Assembly (NCBI GenBank): GCA_902727895.1
Contig: CACVAP010000061.1
Coordinates: 1 to 64,000 of the forward strand
Length of the DNA stretch: 64,000 nucleotides
Direction of reading: 5' to 3'
DNA from: an uncultured Sulfurovum sp.
GTDB lineage: Bacteria > Campylobacterota > Campylobacteria > Campylobacterales > Sulfurovaceae
Part shown: one piece after another, positions 8,765 to 17,462 of the stretch
Numbering within the stretch: the first letter of the stretch is position 1
Layout of the letters: each line of letters begins with the position of its first letter
Notes under the pieces: model-generated
The model's database searches: none
What the model was told of the DNA's origin: nothing
What the model saw: the letters and a program-made list of their open reading frames with translations, nothing else
Position numbers and translations under genes: made by a program

Positions 8765-8860
8765 ACGCAAAATTACTCCTTTAAGAGGTATTTTACACAT
8801 AGTATAGCTAATTAATATTGTTTTAAAATATTATTATTTATTAGTTTGTATTTTTAAGAC

Positions 8861-10027
8861 TTAACTGTCTGAAATACTGTTTGCCATTTTTAATGCTTTT
8901 TCTTTAGCTATTTCAACGTTATCATCTAAAACTAAAGAAACAGCCATACGACGACCTACATGGGTTTCAGGCTTTCCAAATACACGTACAAATGATTTGT
9001 CGGTAAAGACTGAGTCTGGAACTTCAAGTGTTGGGGTTTTACTTTCATTTGTAGCTTTGTAAGCTCCACAAGCACCTGAACCATAGGTTGTGTAGTCAAG
9101 AGGTAAACCAAGCACGGCTCTTATGTGTAATGCAAATTGACTTTGACTTTGGGTAATGAGTGTTACCATGCCTGTGTCATGTGGACGTGGGCTTAGTTCT
9201 GAGAAGTAAACTTCTTCCCCTTTAACAAAGAACTCAACACCAAAAATACCACGACCACCAAGACCATCAGTAACTGTTTTAGCAATATATTTTGCTTTTT
9301 CTAGGGCTGCTTCACTCATGTTCATTGGTTGCCATGAGAGAACGAAGTCACCATCTTCTTGAACATGTCCCACAGCATCACAGAACGTTGTTCCTGTTTC
9401 ATTACGAACAGTTAGTAAAGTAATTTCATAGTCAAAAGGCACAAACTCTTCTACAATTAGTTCAGACGCATCACCTCTGGCTTCTTTGGCAATTTCCCAA
9501 GAATTTTCAATGTCCTCAGCTGTTCTAGCAATGCTTTGTCCATGTCCAGATGAACTCATAACAGGTTTAATAACACAAGGGAAACCTATCTCTGCTCCTG
9601 CTTCTTTTAATTCATTCAGTGTTTTGACAAATTTGTAGCCAGATGTTTTAAGCCCTAACTCTTCAGCAGCAAAAACACGAATGTTTTTACGGTTCATGGT
9701 TTTGTTAACAGCTTCTGCATTAGGGATAACATGAAAACCTTTTTTTTCAGCTTCAAAGAGTGCTGAGATAGAAATGGCTTCTACTTCTGGCAAGATGTAA
9801 GTAGGTTGTTCTTTCTCAATAACTTCTAATACAGCAGCTTCATCTAACATGTCGATGGCATAAGAACGGTTGGCAACTAAATGTGCTGGTGCATTTTCGT
9901 ATTTGTCTACAGCAATTACTTCAATACCGAGTCTTTGTGCTTCAATAGCAACTTCTTTTCCAAGCTCTCCTGAGCCTAGAAGCATGATTTTAATAGCGTT
10001 TTGTTGTAATGGAGAAGTGAATGTCAT
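8861..10027 (-). CDS. purT: formate-dependent GAR transformylase
   Basis: PurT converts glycinamide ribonucleotide plus formate and ATP to formyl-GAR in purine synthesis, replacing the folate-dependent PurN step. ATP-grasp protein of 388 aa, the normal length. The N-terminal [19 protein letters not shown] is the preATP-grasp nucleotide fold, [11 protein letters not shown] is the ATP-binding loop, and [27 protein letters not shown] carries the metal-binding Glu. The gene is monocistronic on the minus strand, divergent from the permease gene. PurN is also encoded in this window (32827), so both transformylases appear to coexist. Confidence 0.96.
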   Translation of the reverse strand: MTFTSPLQQNAIKIMLLGSGELGKEVAIEAQRLGIEVIAVDKYENAPAHLVANRSYAIDMLDEAAVLEVIEKEQPTYILPEVEAISISALFEAEKKGFHVIPNAEAVNKTMNRKNIRVFAAEELGLKTSGYKFVKTLNELKEAGAEIGFPCVIKPVMSSSGHGQSIARTAEDIENSWEIAKEARGDASELIVEEFVPFDYEITLLTVRNETGTTFCDAVGHVQEDGDFVLSWQPMNMSEAALEKAKYIAKTVTDGLGGRGIFGVEFFVKGEEVYFSELSPRPHDTGMVTLITQSQSQFALHIRAVLGLPLDYTTYGSGACGAYKATNESKTPTLEVPDSVFTDKSFVRVFGKPETHVGRRMAVSLVLDDNVEIAKEKALKMANSISDS

Positions 10028-10057
10028 GAGTAAAAACCTTGAATTAAATATGAACTA

Positions 10058-10063
10058 ATTGTA
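10058..10063 (-). promoter_or_regulatory. possible -10 box for purT
   Basis: ATTGTA on the plus strand reads TACAAT on the minus strand, 31 nt before the purT ATG. No -35 is evident. Confidence 0.3.
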
Positions 10064-10098
10064 CCAAATTAACGTTTTTTTATACTTGAAGCTTAGTT

Positions 10099-10104
10099 TA
10101 TAAT
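10099..10104 (+). promoter_or_regulatory. possible -10 box for the amino-acid permease
   Basis: TATAAT lies 54 nt before the permease ATG, in the short divergent region shared with purT. An AAAGGA ribosome-binding site precedes the start. Confidence 0.4.
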
Positions 10105-10157
10105 CCATACGATATTTTTCTATAGGGAGGAGTATACTTAAGAAAAGGAACTCAGTC

Positions 10158-11372
10158 ATGGAAAATGAAACAGAATTCAAACGGGTTATTTCTTTACCTT
10201 TTCTCATCTTTTATGGTGTTGGTACCATTGTGGGTGGAGGTTTTTATGCATTGCTTGGAAAGGTAGTGGGGAGTGCAGGGTATTTTACACCCATAGCCTT
10301 TTTTTTGGCAACCCTTATTGCACTCTTTTCTGCTTTGTCTTATGCTGAACTCTCATCACGTTATCCTGTGAGTGCTGGTGAAGCTTACTATGTTAAAAAA
10401 GCTTTTTCTAATGAGGGCTTGTCTTATATTGTAGGTTGGTTGGTCATATTTACAGGGGTGGTTTCGACAGCAACACTTACAGTAGCCATGGCAGGTTTTT
10501 TAGAAGAGTTGATTCCTCTAACTACTTTTATCTACATCTTTTTTATCATCGTGTTTATGGCACTTATTGCCATGTGGGGTATTAAGGAGTCTGTTTGGTT
10601 TTCAACCATTATTACCATTATAGAAGTTGGTGGATTACTCTTTATTGTTTATATTGCCAGTGATAGTTTTGAGATGATGAAAGAGAATGCACATCTTTTG
10701 CTTCCAAGTTTTTCTTTGGAACTATGGCAAGGCATCTTTGTAGGGATGTTCTTAGTATTTTACGCCTTTATTGGCTTTGAAGACATGGTAAACATCGCAC
10801 AAGAGGTTAAAGATGTTAAAAGGGCATTACCAATTGCGATTATTACGAGTATTGCTATGACTTTTGTTATTTATCTGTTGGTGAGTATGGTTGCCATTTT
10901 TTCTATGGATTTAGATGTCTTGGCTGCGAGTGCTTCACCGTTGGCTGAGATTGCAAAAAGAGAGGGTGAATTTAGTTATATGGCACTGTGGTCAATAGGT
11001 ATTTTGGCTGGATTAAATGGGGCATTGGTTCAGATTATTATGGCTTCACGTGTTTTGTATGGTATCTCTAAGAACTCTGAAAGAACTGGGGTGTTTGCTA
11101 GAATCAATGCGCGAACAGGTACGCCTATCTATGCTACTTTATTGGTAGTGTTTATTGTATTGCTTTTAGCACTTTCTTTTGACTTGGTACTTTTAGCGAA
11201 GATAACAAGTACGATTATTTTGGTTTTATTTGCAGTGGTGAATGCTTCATTAATTGTGATTAAAAAACGCGAAGGAAGACATAAAGAGTTTAACCTTCCT
11301 TCTTTTTTGCCTTATATTGGGCTGTTTTCTTCTTTGGCTATTCTTGTGGTGCATCTTTTGATGCTTTTTTAA
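10158..11372 (+). CDS. APC-family amino-acid permease
   Basis: Inner-membrane transporter of the amino acid-polyamine-organocation superfamily, 404 aa with about 12 hydrophobic segments. The first helix carries the family's glycine-rich unwound region (GVGTIVGGGFYALLG, about 21-35), which binds the amino acid's backbone in characterised members. GFEDMVNIAQEVKDVKRALP is the typical loop after the sixth span. The substrate and the coupling ion cannot be read from sequence. The 3' end overlaps the minus-strand RND gene tail-to-tail by 35 bp. Confidence 0.85.
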   Translation: MENETEFKRVISLPFLIFYGVGTIVGGGFYALLGKVVGSAGYFTPIAFFLATLIALFSALSYAELSSRYPVSAGEAYYVKKAFSNEGLSYIVGWLVIFTGVVSTATLTVAMAGFLEELIPLTTFIYIFFIIVFMALIAMWGIKESVWFSTIITIIEVGGLLFIVYIASDSFEMMKENAHLLLPSFSLELWQGIFVGMFLVFYAFIGFEDMVNIAQEVKDVKRALPIAIITSIAMTFVIYLLVSMVAIFSMDLDVLAASASPLAEIAKREGEFSYMALWSIGILAGLNGALVQIIMASRVLYGISKNSERTGVFARINARTGTPIYATLLVVFIVLLLALSFDLVLLAKITSTIILVLFAVVNASLIVIKKREGRHKEFNLPSFLPYIGLFSSLAILVVHLLMLF

Positions 11373-13815
11373 AAGGTTTAAAAATTACCAAAAGTTTTGG
11401 TAAAAGAATTAAGTCAGCAATGAGTGCTGCAAACATAACTAGCATGGTCAGTAGACCAAAATAAATGGTCGGAATAAGGTTAGATAAAACCAAGATGGAG
11501 AAACCAAGCATAATGGTAACCGAGGTGTACTGCATGGCATTACCAATGGAATTACTACTCCGTTCAACGGCTTTCATGTAGTTACCTGTTTTAGCAAATT
11601 CATCTTTAAATCGGTGAAGATAGTGAATGGTATCATCCACGCCAATTCCCACAGCAATGGCTGCAATGGTAATGGTCATGATGTCTAGGGGAATGCCAAA
11701 CCAGCCCATGAATCCAAAAATAATACCAATGGGAATGATGTTTACAGCAATGGCAATGAGTGCCACCTTTAAAGATCTAAATAGCACTAAAAACATAAAT
11801 GCAATAATAAGAAGCACAAAACCAAGTGTTGCAATTTGTGAATCAAAGAGTGACTGTAGCATGTTGTTGTAAAGTACCATAAGGTTTGAAAGTTTAAATT
11901 CTGCTGTCTTTGGATGGACGATATTACTCAAGTCTCTTTCAATTTTTTGTAGTAATTGTTTACGTCTAAGTTCATCATTGGAGTCAACAATTCTAGTTGC
12001 AAAACGTACTTGATTATGTGGAATACTAATGTAAGGAGAGAGAATCAGTTTTTTGTATTTTTCAGGAAGATGTGTATAGAGTAATCCTAAACTTAGACCA
12101 TCCAGCTCTTTGTTGTTATTGAGTTGTTTCCCTATTTTTAAAATACTTGCCAATGACTGGACATCTCCAATCTCGTGAAGTGTTTCAAGGTAGTTGTGAA
12201 CCTCTAATATCTTGTCCATTTTCTCTTTGGTAAACCAGTATTGTTCACTGTTGGCATCTTCGTTAAATTCATCTTCAAACTCATCTACTTCTTCATTGTC
12301 AGTAGCTATGCTATCAATATCTTTAAAGGTCAAAATGACATCAAGAGGGGTTGTTCCTCCTAAGTCTTCGTCTATGACTTTCATACCTTTGTAGATTTCT
12401 GTGCTTTGTTTAAAGTAGTTAATAAATGAGTTTTCTACGATGAGCATGGAAGCACCTGTCAGACTAAAAACTAAGGTGGCTGCTGTGACTAGAAATATAG
12501 ACCTTTTGTCTTTTTTAACAATGTCGGAACAAGCTTGTGTAAACGAAAAGTGCTCTTTTTTACTTTGTTTTTTAGGTTTTATTTTTAATTTTGGCAACAT
12601 GACCATAACCGTTGGAAAGACAATAAATGCAATGAGTAAAGAGAGTGCAATACCTGTACTCATCATCCAACCTAGGTTAATTATGGGCTTGATATGTGAA
12701 ATCATTAAAGAAGAAAAACCTGCGATGGTTGTAATAATGGCAAAGAAAGTAGGTGTTCCTTTGGCAAGAATAGTCGCTAAGATAATTCTATGGTTAGAAG
12801 CTTTTGGGTACTTAGAGAGTAGTTCATTATAGTGAACAATCAAATGAAGCACAATCGAAATGGTAATAATGAGTTGCAAGGCAATAAAGTTTGAAGAGAT
12901 AACGGTAATCTCCCAAGCAAAAAAGCCTAAGGCAGAACTGACAGAAATAACGGAGAGAATTGAAATAAAGATAGGTAGTAGTACCCAACGTAGGGTTCTA
13001 AATACTGTCCATAAAACAACAATCAAAATAAGTACAAGGGTTGAACCGTAAATAAGTAAATCATTTTTGACAAAGACAACAAGGTCATTGGCAATCATGT
13101 TGACACCCCCTAGGAAGAGGGTGCTGTTTTGTTGATATTGGGCAATGATTGCACGAATATTTTCAATATTTTCTTGTTCTATAAGGCGTTGTTCGTCACG
13201 ATGGGTTTTAAATTCTTTGCTAACATTTTGAAGTTCTTGCTTTTGGACATCTGTTTTGGCAGTGCTTAAGGCATTTCTTTTTTCCAGTAGTACGCTGTAT
13301 TTTTGGTCTTTATGAAGGTTGACAATAATGGCAGAGGTTTTAAAGTCTTCACTAACGATGTTTCCTTTATAAAGAGGATTGATAGAGAATTCATTTTTAA
13401 CCAATTCACTGTCTACGTCAGAATTTCCAAAGGTCTTAACATCATCTACCAAGTCTTTAATGGCTTTGGGAGGTGAGAGTAAAAGGGGCACCGTTAAAAT
13501 GGAGTCAACAGACTTTACCAAAGGCAATTTTTCTAGGGCTTCATTTAGGTGCTGAATCTCTTCTTTACTCTCGTTTGAAAACATGTCACCATTAGGACTG
13601 TAAGTAATAATTAAAAAGTTTTCACCTTGAAAGCGTTTACTCATTTCTCGTGAAAATTTTAAATCTACATCATCCTCTAAAAGTAAGGTCTCTGATGAAG
13701 CATCAATTTCAAGTTTTGTCGCATAGTATCCAAAAGAAAGTATGGCAATAAGAAGCAGTGAAAGTACCCTAATAGGGTACTTTAGTATGAAATTCTGGTA
13801 AAGGTTTTTAAGCAT
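11338..13815 (-). CDS. RND/MMPL-family exporter (HpnN-like), Mla-associated
   Basis: Inner-membrane RND-superfamily protein of 825 aa in two homologous halves. Each half has one helix, a large periplasmic loop and a five-helix bundle. The second bundle holds GVGVDDTIHYLHRFKDE (about 725-741), the conserved MMPL motif. It is 16 bp downstream of mlaC and 28 bp or less separates it from the mlaA-mlaC pair, an arrangement also seen for hopanoid/lipid RND transporters of the HpnN type. It probably moves a lipid between the inner membrane and periplasmic carriers. The substrate is unknown and hopanoids are not implied, since no squalene-hopene genes are visible. The 3' end overlaps the permease gene. 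Confidence 0.82.
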   Translation of the reverse strand: MLKNLYQNFILKYPIRVLSLLLIAILSFGYYATKLEIDASSETLLLEDDVDLKFSREMSKRFQGENFLIITYSPNGDMFSNESKEEIQHLNEALEKLPLVKSVDSILTVPLLLSPPKAIKDLVDDVKTFGNSDVDSELVKNEFSINPLYKGNIVSEDFKTSAIIVNLHKDQKYSVLLEKRNALSTAKTDVQKQELQNVSKEFKTHRDEQRLIEQENIENIRAIIAQYQQNSTLFLGGVNMIANDLVVFVKNDLLIYGSTLVLILIVVLWTVFRTLRWVLLPIFISILSVISVSSALGFFAWEITVISSNFIALQLIITISIVLHLIVHYNELLSKYPKASNHRIILATILAKGTPTFFAIITTIAGFSSLMISHIKPIINLGWMMSTGIALSLLIAFIVFPTVMVMLPKLKIKPKKQSKKEHFSFTQACSDIVKKDKRSIFLVTAATLVFSLTGASMLIVENSFINYFKQSTEIYKGMKVIDEDLGGTTPLDVILTFKDIDSIATDNEEVDEFEDEFNEDANSEQYWFTKEKMDKILEVHNYLETLHEIGDVQSLASILKIGKQLNNNKELDGLSLGLLYTHLPEKYKKLILSPYISIPHNQVRFATRIVDSNDELRRKQLLQKIERDLSNIVHPKTAEFKLSNLMVLYNNMLQSLFDSQIATLGFVLLIIAFMFLVLFRSLKVALIAIAVNIIPIGIIFGFMGWFGIPLDIMTITIAAIAVGIGVDDTIHYLHRFKDEFAKTGNYMKAVERSSNSIGNAMQYTSVTIMLGFSILVLSNLIPTIYFGLLTMLVMFAALIADLILLPKLLVIFKPFKKASKDAPQE

Positions 13816-13831
13816 GAAATCTCTAGTTAAA

Positions 13832-14395
13832 TTACAGAGACTCTAGAAGTTCATTAAATGATTTAGTTGCTAAGAACTCAGAGAATTGCTTTCTGTATGT
13901 TTGAATGATACTTACCCCAGTAATGTCAATATCGTAAATGAGCCAATCACTAGAGTTTTTAACTTTATAGAATTTATAAATAATTTCATAAGTTTCTTCA
14001 AGACCTATGATGTCAGTATGAAGATGGATTCTTGTTGATTTTACTTTTGTTTGTTCTTTAACCAAAACTTTTTCATTGGTGTAGAGTTCGAGTTTTTCAA
14101 AATAAGAGTTTTTTAGTTTTGCTTCAAACTTTTGACTAAAGTTGTCTTGTTGTGACGTTGTTAATGTTTTCCATTTCTTTCCTAAAGAGATTTTTGACAT
14201 GGTTTTATAGTCAAAAATAGTATCAACCGTTGGTGAAATACTCTCTTGCTTTTGTGCACTTGAAATCGTATTGTCTTGTAGTATGCTGGTGATGGTTTGA
14301 ATTTTACTGTCCATTTCACTTTTGATATTCGCTTCTTCTATGGCGAATAAGGGTGTGAAAATGAGTAGTCCTGTAATAATGATTTGTTTAAGCAT
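13832..14395 (-). CDS. mlaC: MlaC-like periplasmic phospholipid-binding protein
   Basis: Toluene-tolerance Ttg2D/MlaC family protein of 187 aa. A signal peptide covers about 1-18 (GLLIFTPLFA). The mature part has the family pattern FDYKTMSKISLGKKWKTLT, then FSQKFEAKLKNSY, and a C-terminal strand pair WLIYDIDITGVSIIQTYRKQF. In the characterised Mla system MlaC ferries phospholipid between the MlaA-porin complex and the inner-membrane MlaFEDB transporter. Here the partner next door is an RND protein instead of the ABC transporter, so this may be an Mla-like route powered by RND. It lies 12 bp after mlaA. Confidence 0.85.
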   Translation of the reverse strand: MLKQIIITGLLIFTPLFAIEEANIKSEMDSKIQTITSILQDNTISSAQKQESISPTVDTIFDYKTMSKISLGKKWKTLTTSQQDNFSQKFEAKLKNSYFEKLELYTNEKVLVKEQTKVKSTRIHLHTDIIGLEETYEIIYKFYKVKNSSDWLIYDIDITGVSIIQTYRKQFSEFLATKSFNELLESL

Positions 14396-14407
14396 AATGG
14401 TTCCTTT

Positions 14408-15202
14408 TTATTTTTCTATTTCTTTAGCTCTTTGTTGTTCATAACTGTCTCGAAAGAAAGTATAAACATCAAGTGCATCTTTTTTTAAGCTTTCGTACTC
14501 TCCAGGATGAAGAGAATTTTTGTTAATGTAGTAGGCTGTAGATAAGCCTAAAGCTTTCTCTGCGTTGTCAGGTATTTGGTACTTTAAGGAAGCATCTGTT
14601 GTTGGTGCAATGGCTGAGTCTACAGCAAACCCTATGGTATCACGTAAGTTTGAAGGCCCTAAGAAAGGTAAGACCACATGAAAGCCTGTTCCTACACCAT
14701 AGTGTCCCAGTGTCTGTCCAAAGTCTTCTTCTTGAGGTTCTACTCCTCCAGCTTTGGCGACATCAAACAGACCTAAAACACCAATGGTTGAATTTATCAT
14801 AAAACGTCCAAGCTCTTTCATGCTAGCGTCAAATTTAAACTGTAACAGGTTGTTGGTGAATCGTATGGGAAATTTTAAATTATGAAATGCATTTGAAACA
14901 CCAACTCTAGCAGGTTTTGGAACGACAACAGCGTAACCTTTTGAGACAGGATCAAATACATGGATATAAAATTTGTCATTAACTGAAGTCATCCAACGAT
15001 TGTAGTCTTCCAATGGATCAAAAACTACCTTATCGGCTTCTTCAAATTCACTGTCAAACTCATCATCTTCTGACTCAGAAACAGCTGCATTAAGTGTACT
15101 ATTTTGGCTTGTTAGCGCAGGTGATTCTTTGGATGAACAAGCTACCATAAACAGTGAAATGAAAAGTAGTAGAACTGTATTTTTTAGAATTTTTAATTTC
15201 AT
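14408..15202 (-). CDS. mlaA: MlaA/VacJ outer-membrane lipoprotein
   Basis: VacJ-family lipoprotein that in the Mla pathway removes phospholipids from the outer leaflet of the outer membrane. A lipoprotein signal peptide ends at LFMVACSS with the acylated Cys at residue 22. An acidic linker follows (SESEDDEFDSEFEEADK). The core has DPLEDYNRWM, INSTIGVLGLFDVAKAGG, EDFGQTLGHYGVGTGFHVVLP and FLGPSNLRDTIG, all hallmarks. Its length of 264 aa is typical. It lies 12 bp before mlaC and 90 bp after the patatin gene, so all are probably in one transcript. Confidence 0.92.
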   Translation of the reverse strand: MKLKILKNTVLLLFISLFMVACSSKESPALTSQNSTLNAAVSESEDDEFDSEFEEADKVVFDPLEDYNRWMTSVNDKFYIHVFDPVSKGYAVVVPKPARVGVSNAFHNLKFPIRFTNNLLQFKFDASMKELGRFMINSTIGVLGLFDVAKAGGVEPQEEDFGQTLGHYGVGTGFHVVLPFLGPSNLRDTIGFAVDSAIAPTTDASLKYQIPDNAEKALGLSTAYYINKNSLHPGEYESLKKDALDVYTFFRDSYEQQRAKEIEK

Positions 15203-15291
15203 GGTTTATCCCTTTCTTTTGTTATTTTATCAATCTTTTGTTTAGAGAAAGTTATTTTGTACCTATTATTACAAAAATATAAATATCTTTT

Positions 15292-17388
15292 TTATCGTTG
15301 TAACCAATAAAGAAGACTTGGTAAGTTCTCTATTCCAAAATAGATAAAACTTTTCTCAGGTGTGTCACCAAAACGACGAACATAGGATATTCTAAATATA
15401 TCTAAAATATCTACATAGGTGTTGGCACCATATACACTATTTTTGTTGTAAAATGAACCAGATAAGTTTCCAAAAATACTGCCTCCAAGACCAAACTTTA
15501 CATATTTTCTTTGCTCTTTAAATAAGTTTATATCTAGTCTTGCAAAGTTGGTGACATCATCATTCTGATGAAAAGAAACACGACTTTCATAACCGTAACT
15601 TTTATGTTCCTCTTGATAAGAATAGATGTCATAAGCTATACCAAGACCACCATTTTTTACATCGGTACTAATTTCATTGGGTAAGAGTCTAAGTGTATTG
15701 GCTAAAATAGGGTTACTTGTTTCTTTTGGTATGTTCATGGGTAAAAAGTCAAAACCGTTTTTTTTCTTTACCATTTTGTTTCCAAGCCATGCAATCATGT
15801 TTGTAGTGTTCGCTATGGCTTTTGTGTTTCCTTTTATACTCGCATAATTGTTTTCAAGGACAGTAATACGGTCAATAATAAGTTGCAGAGGTTTTTGATG
15901 CCAATTGGAAATAGAGATGTCATCTTTAGGAATAAAGGAATTTTCATCATGAAAATATTTTGGATTTAAGTTCTTTAAAAAAGTCTCAAAGTGACTTAGT
16001 TCATAACGTGCCTCATCTCTTTCTTGTTTATTAAAGGCAGCGTAGATACTGGAAAACTTGTCTTTAATAATCACCAATTTATCAGAGAACTCAGTGTCAT
16101 AAAAAAGCTTAAATGCCATGAGTGCTTCAGGATTATTGTTAATGCCCAAAGCTACTTTTTGTTTTTCCATAAGTTCTCTTTGTGTGAGTCCATTGGCATA
16201 ACCTCTTTCTCTCATGGTTTTAGAAAGGTGATAGATAGCATCATAAATACCGACATGGTAGTCATACTCACGAAAGTCTTTGTCTAAGAATGCCCCAAAA
16301 TGTCCAAGAAACTTTCCTGTAATAGGATGATAACGTGAAGATAAAATTAGCTTTTTACCAGACTGCTCATCAAAGTATTGGCTAATGGCATTATAAAGTC
16401 GCATGGACTGGAAAATTTCAAGACTGTTAAGAAGGGGAATGGCATTGGAGGTTAAAAAACCTACGGGTTCACTTTCGTTTTCATCTTGGGGAAGTATCTC
16501 TTTTTCTTTACGCATGTTGGAGGGGTCAATGAAAATGAACTCTTTTGCTTTTGGGTCAAGTTCCGTGGCTAATTGCAGTGGAAGGTTCTCGTAAGCACCA
16601 CCGTCAATAAAGTAGCTGGAGTAGTTCTTTTTGTCATAAACATAGTCAAGTTTAATCTGTCTAAACGCACCAGGAAAAGCAGATGAGGCAAAGAGCACAT
16701 CAATGATTCTAGAAGTGTTATTCTCAATGTTTGGAATGGAGATGTAGTAGTCAGTACTTGGAGGCATCTCTTTGTTCATGAGTATTAATTTATTGTTTTT
16801 CTCTTTCAATACAAAGGGAACAGAAAAGTGTTGGTTTTTAATTTTGATACCAGAGTTTTGAAACTCACTGACAATGGGTTTGGCTTTGGTAACTGAGAAA
16901 CCTAAAGGAACTTCACAACCTTTTTTATAGATGGGTTTTTCTAGCTCTGCTAAGATGGCTTTGGACTTTTCTCTAAGTTTTTCGCGTTTAAAAAGGGTAC
17001 TTTGGTTTTTGCTGTTGTGGTCGGTAATGATGAGATCACTTAGTCCAAGGTCAACCCAAGTGTTGTGGAAGTGGTTGTCTAAAATACTGTTTTGAATGTG
17101 TTCATTTTTTACTAAATTTGGGTCTTGACACCAGTACATGGCAGTTAGAAGCGCATTAATAGAACCAGCAGAAGCACCTGTTACGGAACGCAGTTTAGGT
17201 TCTACTTTGTCACTATGCTCACGAACAGAAGAGAGCATCTTAACCATTGCCCAGTTGTACCCAGCTTCGTAAGCACCAAGGCTTACGCCACCCGAAATGA
17301 CCATGGAGAGGTCAATGGGTTCTTTTGTTTGTCCAGATGAGCTAAGAAAAGAAAGTATAAGTAATAATTTAAAAAGTATTTTCATCAT
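15292..17388 (-). CDS. exported patatin-like phospholipase with C-terminal beta-rich domain
   Basis: Patatin-family Ser-Asp dyad lipase of 698 aa. A signal peptide covers about 1-20. The oxyanion loop SGGVSLGAYEAG lies at about 32-43, the nucleophile is Ser73 in GASAG, and the Asp is in DGGAYENLPL (about 262-271). The middle is helical, with an NTTNMIAWLGNKM segment. The last 110 residues are strand-rich with alternating aromatic residues (YGYESRVSFHQNDD, YVKFGLGGSIFGNLSG) and could be membrane-associated or a small barrel. That last point is inference. Lying directly upstream of mlaA, mlaC and an RND exporter, it probably acts on envelope phospholipids or lysophospholipids. Confidence 0.83.
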   Translation of the reverse strand: MMKILFKLLLILSFLSSSGQTKEPIDLSMVISGGVSLGAYEAGYNWAMVKMLSSVREHSDKVEPKLRSVTGASAGSINALLTAMYWCQDPNLVKNEHIQNSILDNHFHNTWVDLGLSDLIITDHNSKNQSTLFKREKLREKSKAILAELEKPIYKKGCEVPLGFSVTKAKPIVSEFQNSGIKIKNQHFSVPFVLKEKNNKLILMNKEMPPSTDYYISIPNIENNTSRIIDVLFASSAFPGAFRQIKLDYVYDKKNYSSYFIDGGAYENLPLQLATELDPKAKEFIFIDPSNMRKEKEILPQDENESEPVGFLTSNAIPLLNSLEIFQSMRLYNAISQYFDEQSGKKLILSSRYHPITGKFLGHFGAFLDKDFREYDYHVGIYDAIYHLSKTMRERGYANGLTQRELMEKQKVALGINNNPEALMAFKLFYDTEFSDKLVIIKDKFSSIYAAFNKQERDEARYELSHFETFLKNLNPKYFHDENSFIPKDDISISNWHQKPLQLIIDRITVLENNYASIKGNTKAIANTTNMIAWLGNKMVKKKNGFDFLPMNIPKETSNPILANTLRLLPNEISTDVKNGGLGIAYDIYSYQEEHKSYGYESRVSFHQNDDVTNFARLDINLFKEQRKYVKFGLGGSIFGNLSGSFYNKNSVYGANTYVDILDIFRISYVRRFGDTPEKSFIYFGIENLPSLLYWLQR

Positions 17389-17462
17389 AAACCTTTGGCT
17401 TCTAAAGTTTATAAGAATTTTATCAAATTATCAACTTTCTTTGTTTAAAGATATTATTAATT

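Noticed and set aside
12440-12832. Open frame of 130 codons opposite the RND gene
   Set aside because: It is antisense to a clearly conserved transporter gene, has no ribosome-binding site, and encodes a composition typical of a reversed membrane protein.
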